A stretch of DNA of 9,188 bases from Bacillota bacterium. GTDB lineage: Bacteria > Bacillota > Clostridia > Lachnospirales > Lachnospiraceae. Below are positions 1 through 6,861 of this stretch, piece by piece. Made by a program: the position numbers and the translations under genes. The notes under the pieces are model-generated. The model worked only from the letters and a program-made list of their open reading frames with translations, had not been told where the DNA came from and did no database searches. The stretch is taken from positions 1 through 9,188 of the forward strand of contig JAEYXC010000412.1 in the NCBI GenBank assembly GCA_023428655.1. The letters are read 5' to 3'. Each line of letters starts with the position of its first letter. Positions within the stretch are counted from its first letter, which is position 1.

Positions 1-481
1 GCATTGCAAGCTTAGGATCCTTGAGAAATGATATACTCTCAACTCCCATTTGCCGTAATAGATAAGGAAGTATTCCTAGATTTGGATCCAGGAGCATTGA
101 CCAGACAATACCGATCGCTGTCATAGAACATACAAAAGGCAAATAATAAATAGATCGCAACACTTTTGTATATCGATTATTCTGCGCAACATACATACTT
201 AATATTAGGGCAAGCCCAATCTGTAAAGGTACCTTAAACAATGCAAAGAGTAAACTGTTAAACGTAGCATTACTAACTCTGCTATCGCTAAATAGTTTTA
301 TAAAATTCTTTAGTCCTGCAAAGGAGATATCATTCATAAAAATGTTCATATTTAGCAGGCTTATAATAAAGGATGCGATGAGGGGAATAAAAACGAATAC
401 TGCAAGTATCAACATCGAAGGCAGAATAAAAAGATACGCACTGTTTTGGTTATGTGTTTGAAATTTTTTCTTACGATTCAT
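1..481 (-). CDS. ABC sugar transporter permease, MalF/UgpA type (N-terminal 160 residues)
   Basis: Inner-membrane permease of a carbohydrate ABC importer (binding-protein-dependent transport family), working with the binding protein encoded just upstream. It starts at ATG 481-479 behind a GAGAGG ribosome binding site and runs open to the window edge, so a little over half of the usual 290-300 residues is visible. A basic cytoplasmic start (NRKKKFQ) is followed by a hydrophobic helix at about residues 15-43. A loop with the typical GLKNFIKLF at 56-64 comes next, then helices at about 74-98 and 107-130. The stretch LRSIYYLPF (108-116) and the IVWSMLLDPNLGI segment (125-137) are characteristic of MalF-like subunits. 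The conserved EAA loop lies beyond the window. It is co-oriented with the binding protein gene and separated from it by 165 bases holding a large stem-loop. Family is clear; the substrate cannot be read from the permease. Confidence 0.93.
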   Translation of the reverse strand, partial: MNRKKKFQTHNQNSAYLFILPSMLILAVFVFIPLIASFIISLLNMNIFMNDISFAGLKNFIKLFSDSRVSNATFNSLLFALFKVPLQIGLALILSMYVAQNNRYTKVLRSIYYLPFVCSMTAIGIVWSMLLDPNLGILPYLLRQMGVESISFLKDPKLAM

Positions 482-500
482 ACTGTATCCTCTCTTTATT

Positions 501-591
501 AAGATAACTCTATGTCATCTTGGTTTCTATTCTTGTGAACTGATGCATTTTACACCAGTTCACAAGAAACATATGACCATAGAGTTATCTT
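501..591 (-). promoter_or_regulatory. Long intergenic stem-loop between binding-protein and permease genes
   Basis: Two nested perfect inverted repeats are visible. The outer arms, 501-514 and 578-591, are 14 bp (AAGATAACTCTATG against its complement). The inner arms, 532-542 and 556-566, are 11 bp (CTTGTGAACTG) and extend to 14 bp in the minus-strand RNA through one G-U pair, leaving a 7-nt loop. Short TCAT/ATGA and TTTC/GAAA pairings join the two. No U-run follows on the minus strand; the permease ribosome binding site begins about 8 bases later. It therefore looks like an mRNA stability or processing hairpin, or partial attenuator, that keeps binding protein expressed above permease, rather than a full terminator. 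The function is inferred from structure and position. Confidence 0.75.
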
Positions 592-646
592 TCTAATATA
601 GTACAGTCATAATCTTAATATATGATAAGATAACCTACCTTGATAT

Positions 647-1966
647 TTACTGCGCTAATACTTTATCCATAGTCGTTACAGCTTCTTTTAATGCATCTGC
701 TGGAGTTGCGCCACCGTTAATTACCTTTTCAAACATAGGAATCATGACATCATTATCAATCTGACTTGCTAATGAATAACCTAGGTTATAAGCACGTCCA
801 ATCTCTGTTGCCTTAGATATAGAGTTCAATACCTCGTCATTTTTAATATCATTATCCTCTGCAAGTGTTTTAGACCATACAGGGAAGCCATTTCTTTGAG
901 ACCATTCCTTTAGAATTGGATCAGTAAGCCAATATTGCATAAACTTATAAGCTGCTTGCTTCTTATCTGCTTCGGTTCCCTTGGGAATTACATAGCTACA
1001 TCCACCTGCTGGTGAGAAAGCACCTGCACTACCTGCTACGCAAGGAGCAATACCAAAGTTGATTCCTTGAGTTCTTAACCCATTGATTTGCCATGGACCA
1101 CTCATGTACATAGCAATCTGTCCAGCTTGTAGCATCGTATCTGCATCAGCGCCTGTGATGTTAAGTGGTGTTACTTTTTTATTCACGGTCAAATCCTGAA
1201 GCCATTCCAGGGTTTTAAGGTTTTCTTCTGAATTTAAGAGATTTGTATTGGTATTCGGATCATTTGCATCCCCGCCATTTGCCCATAAAAACTGCATGTA
1301 TGTAGCATTGGTAGGTAATGCTAGTCCAAACTGATTCTTAGAAGCATCCGTAAGTTTTACCGCATAATCCGCAAGCTCCTCTAAGGTTGTCGGAGGTGTG
1401 TTTGGATCTAGACCAGCTGCCTCAAATAAATCCTTATTCCAGTATAAATAGCTAACATTGTACTGCATTGGTGTACCATATAGCTTACCATCTACATAAG
1501 ATAATTCAGTAACATTCTCTAAAAAGTTGGATTTGTCCACACCTGTTACATCCCAGAAATCACTGATATCCTCAAGTGAGCCATTGCTAACGTAAGGTGC
1601 AATATTCTCCACTCCAAATAAAACAATATCCGGTGCTGTATTTGTTGCAATAGCTGCTGGAAGCTTCTGTTGTAATGTGTCATTTGGCATGATATCCATT
1701 TCAATTTTGATATTATCCGTATTCGTTTCATTGTACTTGTCTACAATTTCTCGTAAAATATCTCCATCTGACCCCGTGAATACGTTCCAGAATTGAAGTG
1801 TGATAGGTTCCTCTGCTACTTTTTCTTCCGTTACTTTTTCCTCTGCTACTTTTTCCTCAGTTACTTTTTCCTCCGTTGTTGTGACCGGTGTTTCCGTACT
1901 CTTACACCCAATTAGTAACGTGGAAACAATTACTGCTGTTAGTGTTACAGCTAAGAGCTTTTTCAT
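647..1966 (-). CDS. Extracellular solute-binding lipoprotein, family 1 (sugar ABC transporter)
   Basis: A 439-residue sugar-binding protein anchored to the outer face of the membrane, delivering substrate to the permease encoded downstream. Residues 1-20 are a signal peptide (MKKLLAVTLTAV...) ending in the lipobox LLIGC with Cys21 as the lipidation site. Residues 22-53 form a Thr/Glu/Lys-rich tether made of four EEKV(T/A) repeats. The folded domain starts at about residue 55 (ITLQFWNVFTG). It carries typical family 1 landmarks: GKLYGTPMQYN, a YWNKDLFEAAGLDP stretch, MYMSGPWQING and the CSYVIPKGT segment. The start is supported by AGGAGGTAGG (1971-1980) just before the ATG. It has its own consensus promoter and two operator-like palindromes in a leader of roughly 165 nt. 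Neighbouring enzymes suggest L-galactose or an L-galactose-containing oligosaccharide as ligand, which is inference only; the fold does not fix the sugar. Confidence 0.95.
   Translation of the reverse strand: MKKLLAVTLTAVIVSTLLIGCKSTETPVTTTEEKVTEEKVAEEKVTEEKVAEEPITLQFWNVFTGSDGDILREIVDKYNETNTDNIKIEMDIMPNDTLQQKLPAAIATNTAPDIVLFGVENIAPYVSNGSLEDISDFWDVTGVDKSNFLENVTELSYVDGKLYGTPMQYNVSYLYWNKDLFEAAGLDPNTPPTTLEELADYAVKLTDASKNQFGLALPTNATYMQFLWANGGDANDPNTNTNLLNSEENLKTLEWLQDLTVNKKVTPLNITGADADTMLQAGQIAMYMSGPWQINGLRTQGINFGIAPCVAGSAGAFSPAGGCSYVIPKGTEADKKQAAYKFMQYWLTDPILKEWSQRNGFPVWSKTLAEDNDIKNDEVLNSISKATEIGRAYNLGYSLASQIDNDVMIPMFEKVINGGATPADALKEAVTTMDKVLAQ
1809..1868 (-). repeat. Four tandem 15-bp units encoding the EEKV(T/A) tether
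   Basis: Four consecutive 15-base units (1809-1823, 1824-1838, 1839-1853, 1854-1868) share the pattern TCyTCnGyTACTTTT on the plus strand; a partial fifth begins at 1869. Units one and three are identical, so the array also reads as two 30-base repeats. It encodes the charged linker between the lipidated cysteine and the sugar-binding domain. In-frame 15-bp units make it a likely length-variable tract through slippage or recombination. Confidence 0.85.
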
Positions 1967-2022
1967 AATACCTACCTCCTAATTAATATGACAGAAAACT
2001 CTAATTTTGAATTTTCTATTAT

Positions 2023-2040
2023 TGTGTGCACGTGTACGCA
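2023..2040. promoter_or_regulatory. LacI-type operator candidate, distal site in the leader
   Basis: The 18-base TGTGTGCACGTGTACGCA is centred on a CG step at 2031/2032, and seven of its nine symmetric base pairs match. Its CACGTG core, even length and central CG are typical of LacI-family operators. It matches the site at 2112-2129 at 14 of 18 positions, including an uninterrupted CACGTGTAC. It lies about 100 bases downstream of the predicted transcription start, inside the untranslated leader of the binding-protein gene, where a repressor could act as a roadblock or as a second site for cooperative binding. The regulator gene is not in the window. Confidence 0.55.
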
Positions 2041-2111
2041 CCTTAAATTTTAAGAGAATTCCCTCCACCCGTACTAAAAGTGTCTCTCATTCTCTATTAC
2101 TATCTTACATT

Positions 2112-2129
2112 TGCGTTCACGTGTACTCT
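2112..2129. promoter_or_regulatory. LacI-type operator candidate overlapping the transcription start region
   Basis: TGCGTTCACGTGTACTCT is centred on a CG step at 2120/2121 and shares 14 of 18 bases with the 2023-2040 site. Six of nine symmetric pairs match. It begins about four bases downstream of the predicted start point of the promoter at 2140-2167, the classic place for a repressor to block initiation. Centre-to-centre distance to the other site is 89 bp. Confidence 0.6.
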
Positions 2130-2139
2130 TTACACTTTC

Positions 2140-2167
2140 ATTATATACTCTTCTTATTTTTTGTCAA
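2140..2167 (-). promoter_or_regulatory. Consensus sigma-A promoter of the transporter operon
   Basis: On the minus strand TTGACA (2167-2162) and TATAAT (2145-2140) are both perfect matches to the vegetative consensus, with a 16-base A-rich spacer. The predicted start is near 2133, giving a leader of about 165 nt before the binding-protein gene. AT-rich sequence lies upstream of the -35. Such a strong promoter fits a highly expressed binding protein and implies that control is by repression at the adjacent palindromes. Confidence 0.85.
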
Positions 2168-2239
2168 TAATTTTTATTATTTTATAATATTGTAATTTCT
2201 GGTAAACAAGTAAGAAAAAGGATGCATTTAAAATTCATC

Positions 2240-2312
2240 TATAAGCATAAAAGGGCCCTAAAACCTTGTAAACCGCATAAATAATGGATTACAGACTTTA
2301 GAGCCTCTTATG
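2240..2312 (-). terminator. Probable Rho-independent terminator of the catabolic operon
   Basis: On the minus strand the arms 2312-2296 (CATAAGAGGCTCTAAAG) and 2263-2246 (TTTTAGGGCCCTTTTATG) pair over about 17 bp with three G-U pairs and one bulged base. Inside, TGTAATCC and GGTTTACA add a further helix with one mismatch. The GC-rich base of the stem is followed by CUUUUAUGCUUAUAG, a moderately U-rich tail. It lies about 70 bases after the fucU stop and before the transporter promoter, where a terminator is expected. The tail is weaker than in the best terminators, so some readthrough into the transporter genes is possible. Confidence 0.55.
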
Positions 2313-2381
2313 AAATCATTTTATACCAATGCTAAAACAGCACTACTGAACCGCTATTTGATTGTTTTATGACCTTTTATT

Positions 2382-2810
2382 TTAGCTAATAATACAACCT
2401 TTTTTTAATATAATATTAGCATACTGTGCAGCTTCACCGGTTGCTATTATTGCATAGGCACTTTTCGCTCTTTCATAATATTGAAAACGTTCCATGTAAC
2501 TTAATTTTGCATCTTTTTCATGTTTATTAAGTATACACTTATAGTCCTCCCATATCGTAGGTACTACCGTGTCCCCTTTACAAACCTCCATTAGTACAAA
2601 ATGGTTATCATCATATTGATCGAGTGGTAACACAGTTAGCACAGCATCAAGCATATCATTTGCCTGAATACCTGAAGCATGAATCAGTCTTTTTGCCATA
2701 CTTGCAGCCGGAAAATTGCCATCCGCTATTACAATCTCGTCACCATGTCCCATTTCACTTAGAATCTTAAGTAATTCTGGTGACAATACTGTTGGAATAT
2801 TCTTTAGCAT
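2382..2810 (-). CDS. fucU: L-fucose-type mutarotase (RbsD/FucU family)
   Basis: A small cytoplasmic enzyme of the RbsD/FucU family that interconverts the alpha and beta anomers of a free sugar. At 142 residues it is close to the 140 of E. coli FucU. Recognisable family segments are LSPELLKILSEMGHGDEI (residues 9-26), holding the catalytic His22, and the C-terminal blocks FQYYERAKSAYAIIATGE and YANIILKKG, with Tyr130. The start follows GGGAGG with a 7-base gap. It is the last gene of the row, 18 bases after uxaA. No fucose isomerase, fuculose kinase or aldolase is present, so a role on L-fucose itself is doubtful. L-galactose is L-fucose with a 6-hydroxyl, and a dehydrogenase specific for one anomer would gain from a mutarotase; that substrate is inferred. 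Confidence 0.9.
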   Translation of the reverse strand: MLKNIPTVLSPELLKILSEMGHGDEIVIADGNFPAASMAKRLIHASGIQANDMLDAVLTVLPLDQYDDNHFVLMEVCKGDTVVPTIWEDYKCILNKHEKDAKLSYMERFQYYERAKSAYAIIATGEAAQYANIILKKGCIIS

Positions 2811-2823
2811 ACCATAACCTCCC

Positions 2824-2839
2824 TAATACTATAGTATTA
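2824..2839. repeat. Perfect 16-bp palindrome across the uxaA stop codon
   Basis: TAATACTATAGTATTA is fully self-complementary and contains the TAG stop of uxaA. It sits immediately before the GGGAGG ribosome binding site of fucU. It could be a small AU-rich cruciform or a translational coupling element, but with no loop and no GC pairs it is unlikely to be a stable hairpin. It may be chance in AT-rich sequence. Confidence 0.4.
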
Positions 2840-4289
2840 CACCATCCCTGAATATGGATATTTCTCGATAACCATTCTGTTCATTTTTCGTCCTTCTTCC
2901 TGATGCGACATCAAGAATAAAGTCCAAAAATTGTTCTGTTACTTCCTCAAAGGGCACTCCATCTAGAATGGCTCCTGCATTAAAATCAATCCAATTTCTT
3001 TTCTTTTTATATAAATGAGAATTACTTGAAATTTTTACTGTTGGAACCGCTGTACCAAAAGGATTCCCTCTACCCGTTGTGAATAGTACCATCTGTACAC
3101 CACTCGCTACTAGGTTGGTAGCCGAAATCTGATCATTACCAGGCCCATTGAGTAAACTAAGGCCATTCTTAACCACAGTTTCACCCATATTAAGGACGTC
3201 TACTACAGGGGCTGTACCCCCCTTTTGAATACAACCCAGGGATTTCTCCTCCAGACTTGTTATTCCGCCTTGTTTATTGCCTGGGGATGGATTTTCATAT
3301 ATTGTTTGCCCATACTTTGTAAAATAATCTTTAAAGTTATTGATTAATTCTACGATCTTTGTAAACACATTCTGATTAACCGCTCTTGCCATGAGAATTT
3401 GTTCTGCTCCAAACATCTCCGGTACCTCTGTTAAGACGGTACTTCCACCTTCCTTCACGATCTTATCATTCACTTTTCCACACAAAGGGTTTGCAGTAAT
3501 ACCAGAGAAAGCATCGGAACCACCGCATTTAAAGCCTACCCTCAGTTTACTTGCCGGAACCCTCGTACGTTTACTTTGTGAAGCGTACAAAATCAATTCA
3601 TCTAATAAGGCTTCTCCTGCTTCTAATTCATTCTCTTGATCCTGCGTTACTAAAAATTTGACCCGATGCTGATTCGTGTTCCCAAGGATGGGTTTAAATT
3701 CATTCAAATTGTTATTCTCGCAGCCAAGACTTACAACTAATACAGCACCTGCATTCGGGTGCATGATTAATCCTTTTAGGATTTGCTGTGTACATCGATG
3801 ATCCTCACCTAGTTGGCTGCAGCCCATATTATGAGTATAAGCGAAGATACCATCAATACTGTCATCCAATATATTCTTATACTTTTCACGGGCTCTTTTC
3901 GCTAATAGCTCAGCAGTGGTGTTAACACAGCCAACGGTTGGAATAATCCACACTTCATTTCGTATTCCTACTTCCCCGTTCTCTCTTTCATAACCCAAGA
4001 ACGATCTCGTCGCTTTATTTGTACTAAAGTGTGATATTGCCTCTAAATCAGGCTGATACTCATACTCTACTTGACCACTTAGGTTTGTTTTCATATTATG
4101 TACATGAACATGTTCTCCTTTTTTTATGTCACAAATTGCATGCCCGATGGGATACCCATACTTTATAATCTGTTCTCCTATCCTAATATCTTCTCTCGCA
4201 ATCTTATGACCAAAAGGAATACTACCAGCCTCCTCCAAGACGACACACACATTATCCTTATCTGATATTGCTAATAACCTCTCTGACAT
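2829..4289 (-). CDS. uxaA: Altronate dehydratase (UxaA/GarD family)
   Basis: Dehydrates D-altronate to 2-keto-3-deoxy-D-gluconate in the cytoplasm. The 486 residues match the full two-domain form (E. coli UxaA is about 495). An N-terminal SAF domain spans about residues 10-75, with SIPFGHKIA around His28 and GYPIGHAI around His50. The large catalytic domain follows from about 100. It carries conserved cysteine blocks: PTVGCVNTTAE (Cys121), HNMGCSQLGEDH (Cys157), VSLGCENNN (Cys190) and GFKCGGSDAFSG (Cys255), then TGRGNPFG. These belong to the metal-dependent UxaA family. The start overlaps the end of uxaB by 32 bases, with GGAG 8 bases before the ATG, so the two are probably translationally coupled. 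Related enzymes act on galactarate or fuconate; the adjacent tagaturonate reductase makes altronate by far the likeliest substrate. Confidence 0.88.
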   Translation of the reverse strand: MSERLLAISDKDNVCVVLEEAGSIPFGHKIAREDIRIGEQIIKYGYPIGHAICDIKKGEHVHVHNMKTNLSGQVEYEYQPDLEAISHFSTNKATRSFLGYERENGEVGIRNEVWIIPTVGCVNTTAELLAKRAREKYKNILDDSIDGIFAYTHNMGCSQLGEDHRCTQQILKGLIMHPNAGAVLVVSLGCENNNLNEFKPILGNTNQHRVKFLVTQDQENELEAGEALLDELILYASQSKRTRVPASKLRVGFKCGGSDAFSGITANPLCGKVNDKIVKEGGSTVLTEVPEMFGAEQILMARAVNQNVFTKIVELINNFKDYFTKYGQTIYENPSPGNKQGGITSLEEKSLGCIQKGGTAPVVDVLNMGETVVKNGLSLLNGPGNDQISATNLVASGVQMVLFTTGRGNPFGTAVPTVKISSNSHLYKKKRNWIDFNAGAILDGVPFEEVTEQFLDFILDVASGRRTKNEQNGYREISIFRDGVIL

Positions 4290-5694
4290 CTTTCTTCTCC
4301 ATTTCCTGCAAGTAATACTCCACTAATTCTGTTAAGCCTTGTATCTCAGTAAGATCCTTACCGGACCAAAATTCTGTATGAGACAATACCTTCTTCACTA
4401 CTTGTTCTGGGGTATTCCAAGCACGTTCAAAGAATTGAATTACTGCCAAATCATCTTTAATCTGATAGCTTGTTCCATCCTGTCTTGCTCCCATATATGC
4501 TTCCTTTTGCATCGTACCTTTGTAGAATCGAATCAATGCAGCAAGGGCAAAAGCAAGATGAGTTGGAACCTTATGCTCTCTATTTACATATTCAAGCAAC
4601 GAAGGAATACATCTAGCATTCATCTTGGAGCAAGAATTTAAGGAAATGTCAAGAAGACTATGTTTTATATATGGATTTGCAAAACGATCCTTAACATTAC
4701 TTGCAAATTCAAGTAGTTCCTCTTGGGGTAGGTCTAAGGTAGGGATCACTTCTTTTTCTAAAAGCTCATCAAGATACCTTGTAAATACCTTATCCTTCAT
4801 AAAATCAAGCACAATGTTATGTCCTGATAGGTATGCCCCTAAAACGGTACTGGTATGTCCTCCATTTAGGATGCGAACTTTTCTCGCCTTATATGGCTTA
4901 ACATTATCCGTCCATATTACATTCTGAGGGCCTTTATGGATTGGAAGAATATCTGCCCAGTCTTTGTTTCCCTCGATAACCCAGAGATTAAATACTTCAC
5001 AGGTAACTAAAGCTTCGTCAGGGTATCCTAACAGCTTATCAAAATGCTGCAGTGTTTCTTCGTCCTTTGGATATCCGGTAACGATACGATCTACCAATGT
5101 ACTGGTAAATTTATTTGCATTTTCAATCCAATCAATTGCCGCTTTCGGAAGCTCCCATTCTCTTGCATACTGAAGAACAATTCTCTTAAGCTCATATCCA
5201 TTATTGTCAATCAATTCTACCGGCAAGAATAATAAGCCTTTGCTAGGGTCTCCATTAAATGCTTTGTATCTCTCATATAGGAAAGCAGTCACCTTTGCAG
5301 GATAGGTCTCTGGCGGAGTATCCGTAAGCTTACAGTCTGCTTTATATGTAATACCTGCTTCCGTAGTATTGGATACAACAACCTCTAAGTCTTCACTTCT
5401 TGCTAGCTTTAACAATTCTTCATAATCATCATATGCATTAATGCATCTCGAAATAATATTGACTTCTTCAATCTTCTCTGTGGCTTCTCCATCCTGTAAT
5501 CCACGCATTGCAACATGATACTTATCCTGTGAATTCAATATACTCTTAATCCTATCTCCACCGGGTATTGGTTGACAAAGAACGACACTTCCTTCATATA
5601 TCCCACAGTCATTAATATTTTGTATCATCCAATCAACAAAACCACGTAAGAAATTACCTTCTCCAAATTGGAGGATTTTTTCTTTTCTCTTCAT
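4258..5694 (-). CDS. uxaB: Tagaturonate reductase (altronate oxidoreductase)
   Basis: NADH-dependent reduction of D-tagaturonate to D-altronate; member of the long-chain mannitol dehydrogenase family. From the ATG at 5694 it has 478 residues, near the 483 of E. coli UxaB. The nucleotide-binding start QFGEGNFLRGFVDW (9-22) is diagnostic. SNTTEAGITY, VELIDNNG and STLVDRIVTGYP follow. The family catalytic pattern K-x4-N-x2-H is present in KVRILNGGHT (Lys272, Asn277, His280), and NPYIKHSLLDISLN lies further on. An in-frame TTG at 5724 would add ten residues (MQTLERAWIY) but lies inside a hairpin arm, has no ribosome binding site and goes beyond the family start. The ATG has GGAAAGGG upstream at rather long spacing, so translation may be modest. 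It overlaps uxaA by 32 bases. Confidence 0.92.
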   Translation of the reverse strand: MKRKEKILQFGEGNFLRGFVDWMIQNINDCGIYEGSVVLCQPIPGGDRIKSILNSQDKYHVAMRGLQDGEATEKIEEVNIISRCINAYDDYEELLKLARSEDLEVVVSNTTEAGITYKADCKLTDTPPETYPAKVTAFLYERYKAFNGDPSKGLLFLPVELIDNNGYELKRIVLQYAREWELPKAAIDWIENANKFTSTLVDRIVTGYPKDEETLQHFDKLLGYPDEALVTCEVFNLWVIEGNKDWADILPIHKGPQNVIWTDNVKPYKARKVRILNGGHTSTVLGAYLSGHNIVLDFMKDKVFTRYLDELLEKEVIPTLDLPQEELLEFASNVKDRFANPYIKHSLLDISLNSCSKMNARCIPSLLEYVNREHKVPTHLAFALAALIRFYKGTMQKEAYMGARQDGTSYQIKDDLAVIQFFERAWNTPEQVVKKVLSHTEFWSGKDLTEIQGLTELVEYYLQEMEKKDVREVISNIR

Positions 5695-5720
5695 ATATAT
5701 CCAAGCCCTTTCCAAAGTCT

Positions 5721-5769
5721 GCAATTTGTGAAGTGCACAAATTGCTGTGTGAAAATCTGTTTTTCACAC
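5721..5769 (-). promoter_or_regulatory. Two adjacent perfect hairpins in the uxaB leader
   Basis: On the minus strand the first hairpin has 9-bp arms (GTGTGAAAA, 5769-5761, with 5755-5747) and a 5-nt loop. After a single base, a second hairpin has 10-bp arms (GCAATTTGTG, 5745-5736, with 5730-5721) and a 5-nt loop. Both are free of mismatches. They lie 26 bases before the uxaB ATG, in a 114-base gap after the preceding dehydrogenase gene. No U-run follows either, so neither is a standard terminator. Processing, mRNA stabilisation or control of uxaB translation are the likely roles. Being nearly palindromic DNA, they could also bind a regulator. Confidence 0.65.
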
Positions 5770-5808
5770 TAATCACATCCTTCATTATCCTGACTTTATA
5801 CCGGACTA

Positions 5809-6825
5809 TCAACCAATCTCAATTAATATCTTAGCAAGTGTTCCATCATTATGGGTTAATGCTTTAAATGCTTCGTCTGCACGGTCCATTGAAACGATAT
5901 CACTAACCATCTTCATTATGTCAACTTTACCTTGTGAGACAACATCAATCAAGGCTTCAAAGTCCCTTGTATAAGCATTTCTGCTACCAAAGATATTTAA
6001 TTCCTTCTTTAAGATAATGGAATGTAAGAAGGTTGTGTCCTGCTTACCATTACCAATTAATATAATATTAGCGCCGAAAGCTGCACAATCGATACAATTT
6101 AGGAAGGTAACCGATTGCCCACAAGCTTCGATACATACATCAAAACCATTTCCCTTCGTAATCTCTTTCGTTGCCTCTAAAATATCTTGCTTTTTACTAT
6201 TGATGATTCCATTCGCACCATATTCTTTAGCAAGCTCAAGTCGATTATCTAAAACATCTGCTACGTAGCATTCTCCACCCTTTAATTGAGCCGATATCAT
6301 TGCAAATAATCCAATAGGACCCGCTCCAACCACTAATACCTTATCCCCTTTTTTAATCTCTGCTCTAGATACCGCATGAAAACCAATCGAAAATGGCTCA
6401 ATCAGAGCAAGTTGTTTTGCATCTAAGCCTTTTCCAGGGATAATCCGATCTACCGGCATAGCAAAATACTCACAGAAGCTTCCATCTCTTTGAACACCCA
6501 TGGTCTTATTATCTGTACAGGCATTAACCAATCCTCTTTGACAGGAATAACAATGTCCGCAGTTAAAATAAGGATTAGCGGTTACAATATCCCCTGGTTT
6601 TAAACCTTTATCATTATCTGGTATTGAGACAATCTCTGCACTAAATTCATGTCCCGGTATTCTGGGATACGTTGTAAAGGGTTGATTCCCTATGTAGCTG
6701 GCAACATCAGCACCACAAATACCGCAATATTTAATCTTTAATAGTGCCTCATTTTCCTTCACAATAGGTCTTTCTGTTTCCTTTACTTCTATTTGATTTG
6801 GTTGCTCTATGAATACTGTTTTCAT
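5809..6825 (-). CDS. Zinc-dependent MDR dehydrogenase, probable L-galactonate 5-dehydrogenase (LgoD-like)
   Basis: A 338-residue medium-chain zinc alcohol dehydrogenase. Catalytic zinc ligands are Cys37 (CGICGAD), His59-Glu60 (PGHEF) and Glu143 (LIEPF). The structural zinc cysteines are Cys89, Cys92, Cys95 and Cys103. The Rossmann loop is GAGPIG (167-172), and Asp190 at the end of the second strand indicates NAD+. The segment GNQPFTTYPRIPGHE (46-60) and GSRNA near the C-terminus strongly recall E. coli LgoD (YjjN), which oxidises L-galactonate to D-tagaturonate. The next gene reduces exactly that product, which supports the assignment. The ATG at 6825 follows AGGTGAGG with a 6-base gap; an ATG four bases earlier is out of frame. 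Other polyol dehydrogenases of this family (sorbitol, threonine, galactitol-P types) share the motifs, so specificity rests on context and remembered similarity. Confidence 0.78.
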   Translation of the reverse strand: MKTVFIEQPNQIEVKETERPIVKENEALLKIKYCGICGADVASYIGNQPFTTYPRIPGHEFSAEIVSIPDNDKGLKPGDIVTANPYFNCGHCYSCQRGLVNACTDNKTMGVQRDGSFCEYFAMPVDRIIPGKGLDAKQLALIEPFSIGFHAVSRAEIKKGDKVLVVGAGPIGLFAMISAQLKGGECYVADVLDNRLELAKEYGANGIINSKKQDILEATKEITKGNGFDVCIEACGQSVTFLNCIDCAAFGANIILIGNGKQDTTFLHSIILKKELNIFGSRNAYTRDFEALIDVVSQGKVDIMKMVSDIVSMDRADEAFKALTHNDGTLAKILIEIG

Positions 6826-6861
6826 TCATTACCTCACCTTTCCTTTAGGAATCTAGATTTT

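Noticed and set aside
1800..1982. Plus-strand frame of 60 codons rich in repeated Ser/Thr/Val/Phe
   Set aside because: It is the antisense shadow of the EEKV repeat array in the binding-protein gene.
2023..2129. CcpA catabolite-response (cre) sites in the transporter promoter
   Set aside because: The CACGTG-centred palindromes lack the TGNAANCGNTNNCA spacing pattern; a pathway-specific LacI-type regulator fits better.
2333..2369. TAAAACA/TGTTTTA inverted repeat behind fucU as a terminator
   Set aside because: Only seven AT-rich pairs, a loop of over 20 bases and no U-tract after it; the structure at 2240-2312 is the better terminator.
5695..5724. Ten-codon upstream extension of uxaB from an in-frame TTG
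   Set aside because: The TTG lies within a hairpin arm, no Shine-Dalgarno precedes it, and the added residues do not belong to the family; the ATG at 5694 opens the QFGEGNFLRGF core at the expected distance.
5654..5785. A 43-codon minus-strand reading frame spanning the uxaB leader hairpins, a possible leader peptide
   Set aside because: Its ATG has only AGGA two bases upstream, it overlaps the start of uxaB in another frame, and its composition suggests no function; the hairpins explain the region better.
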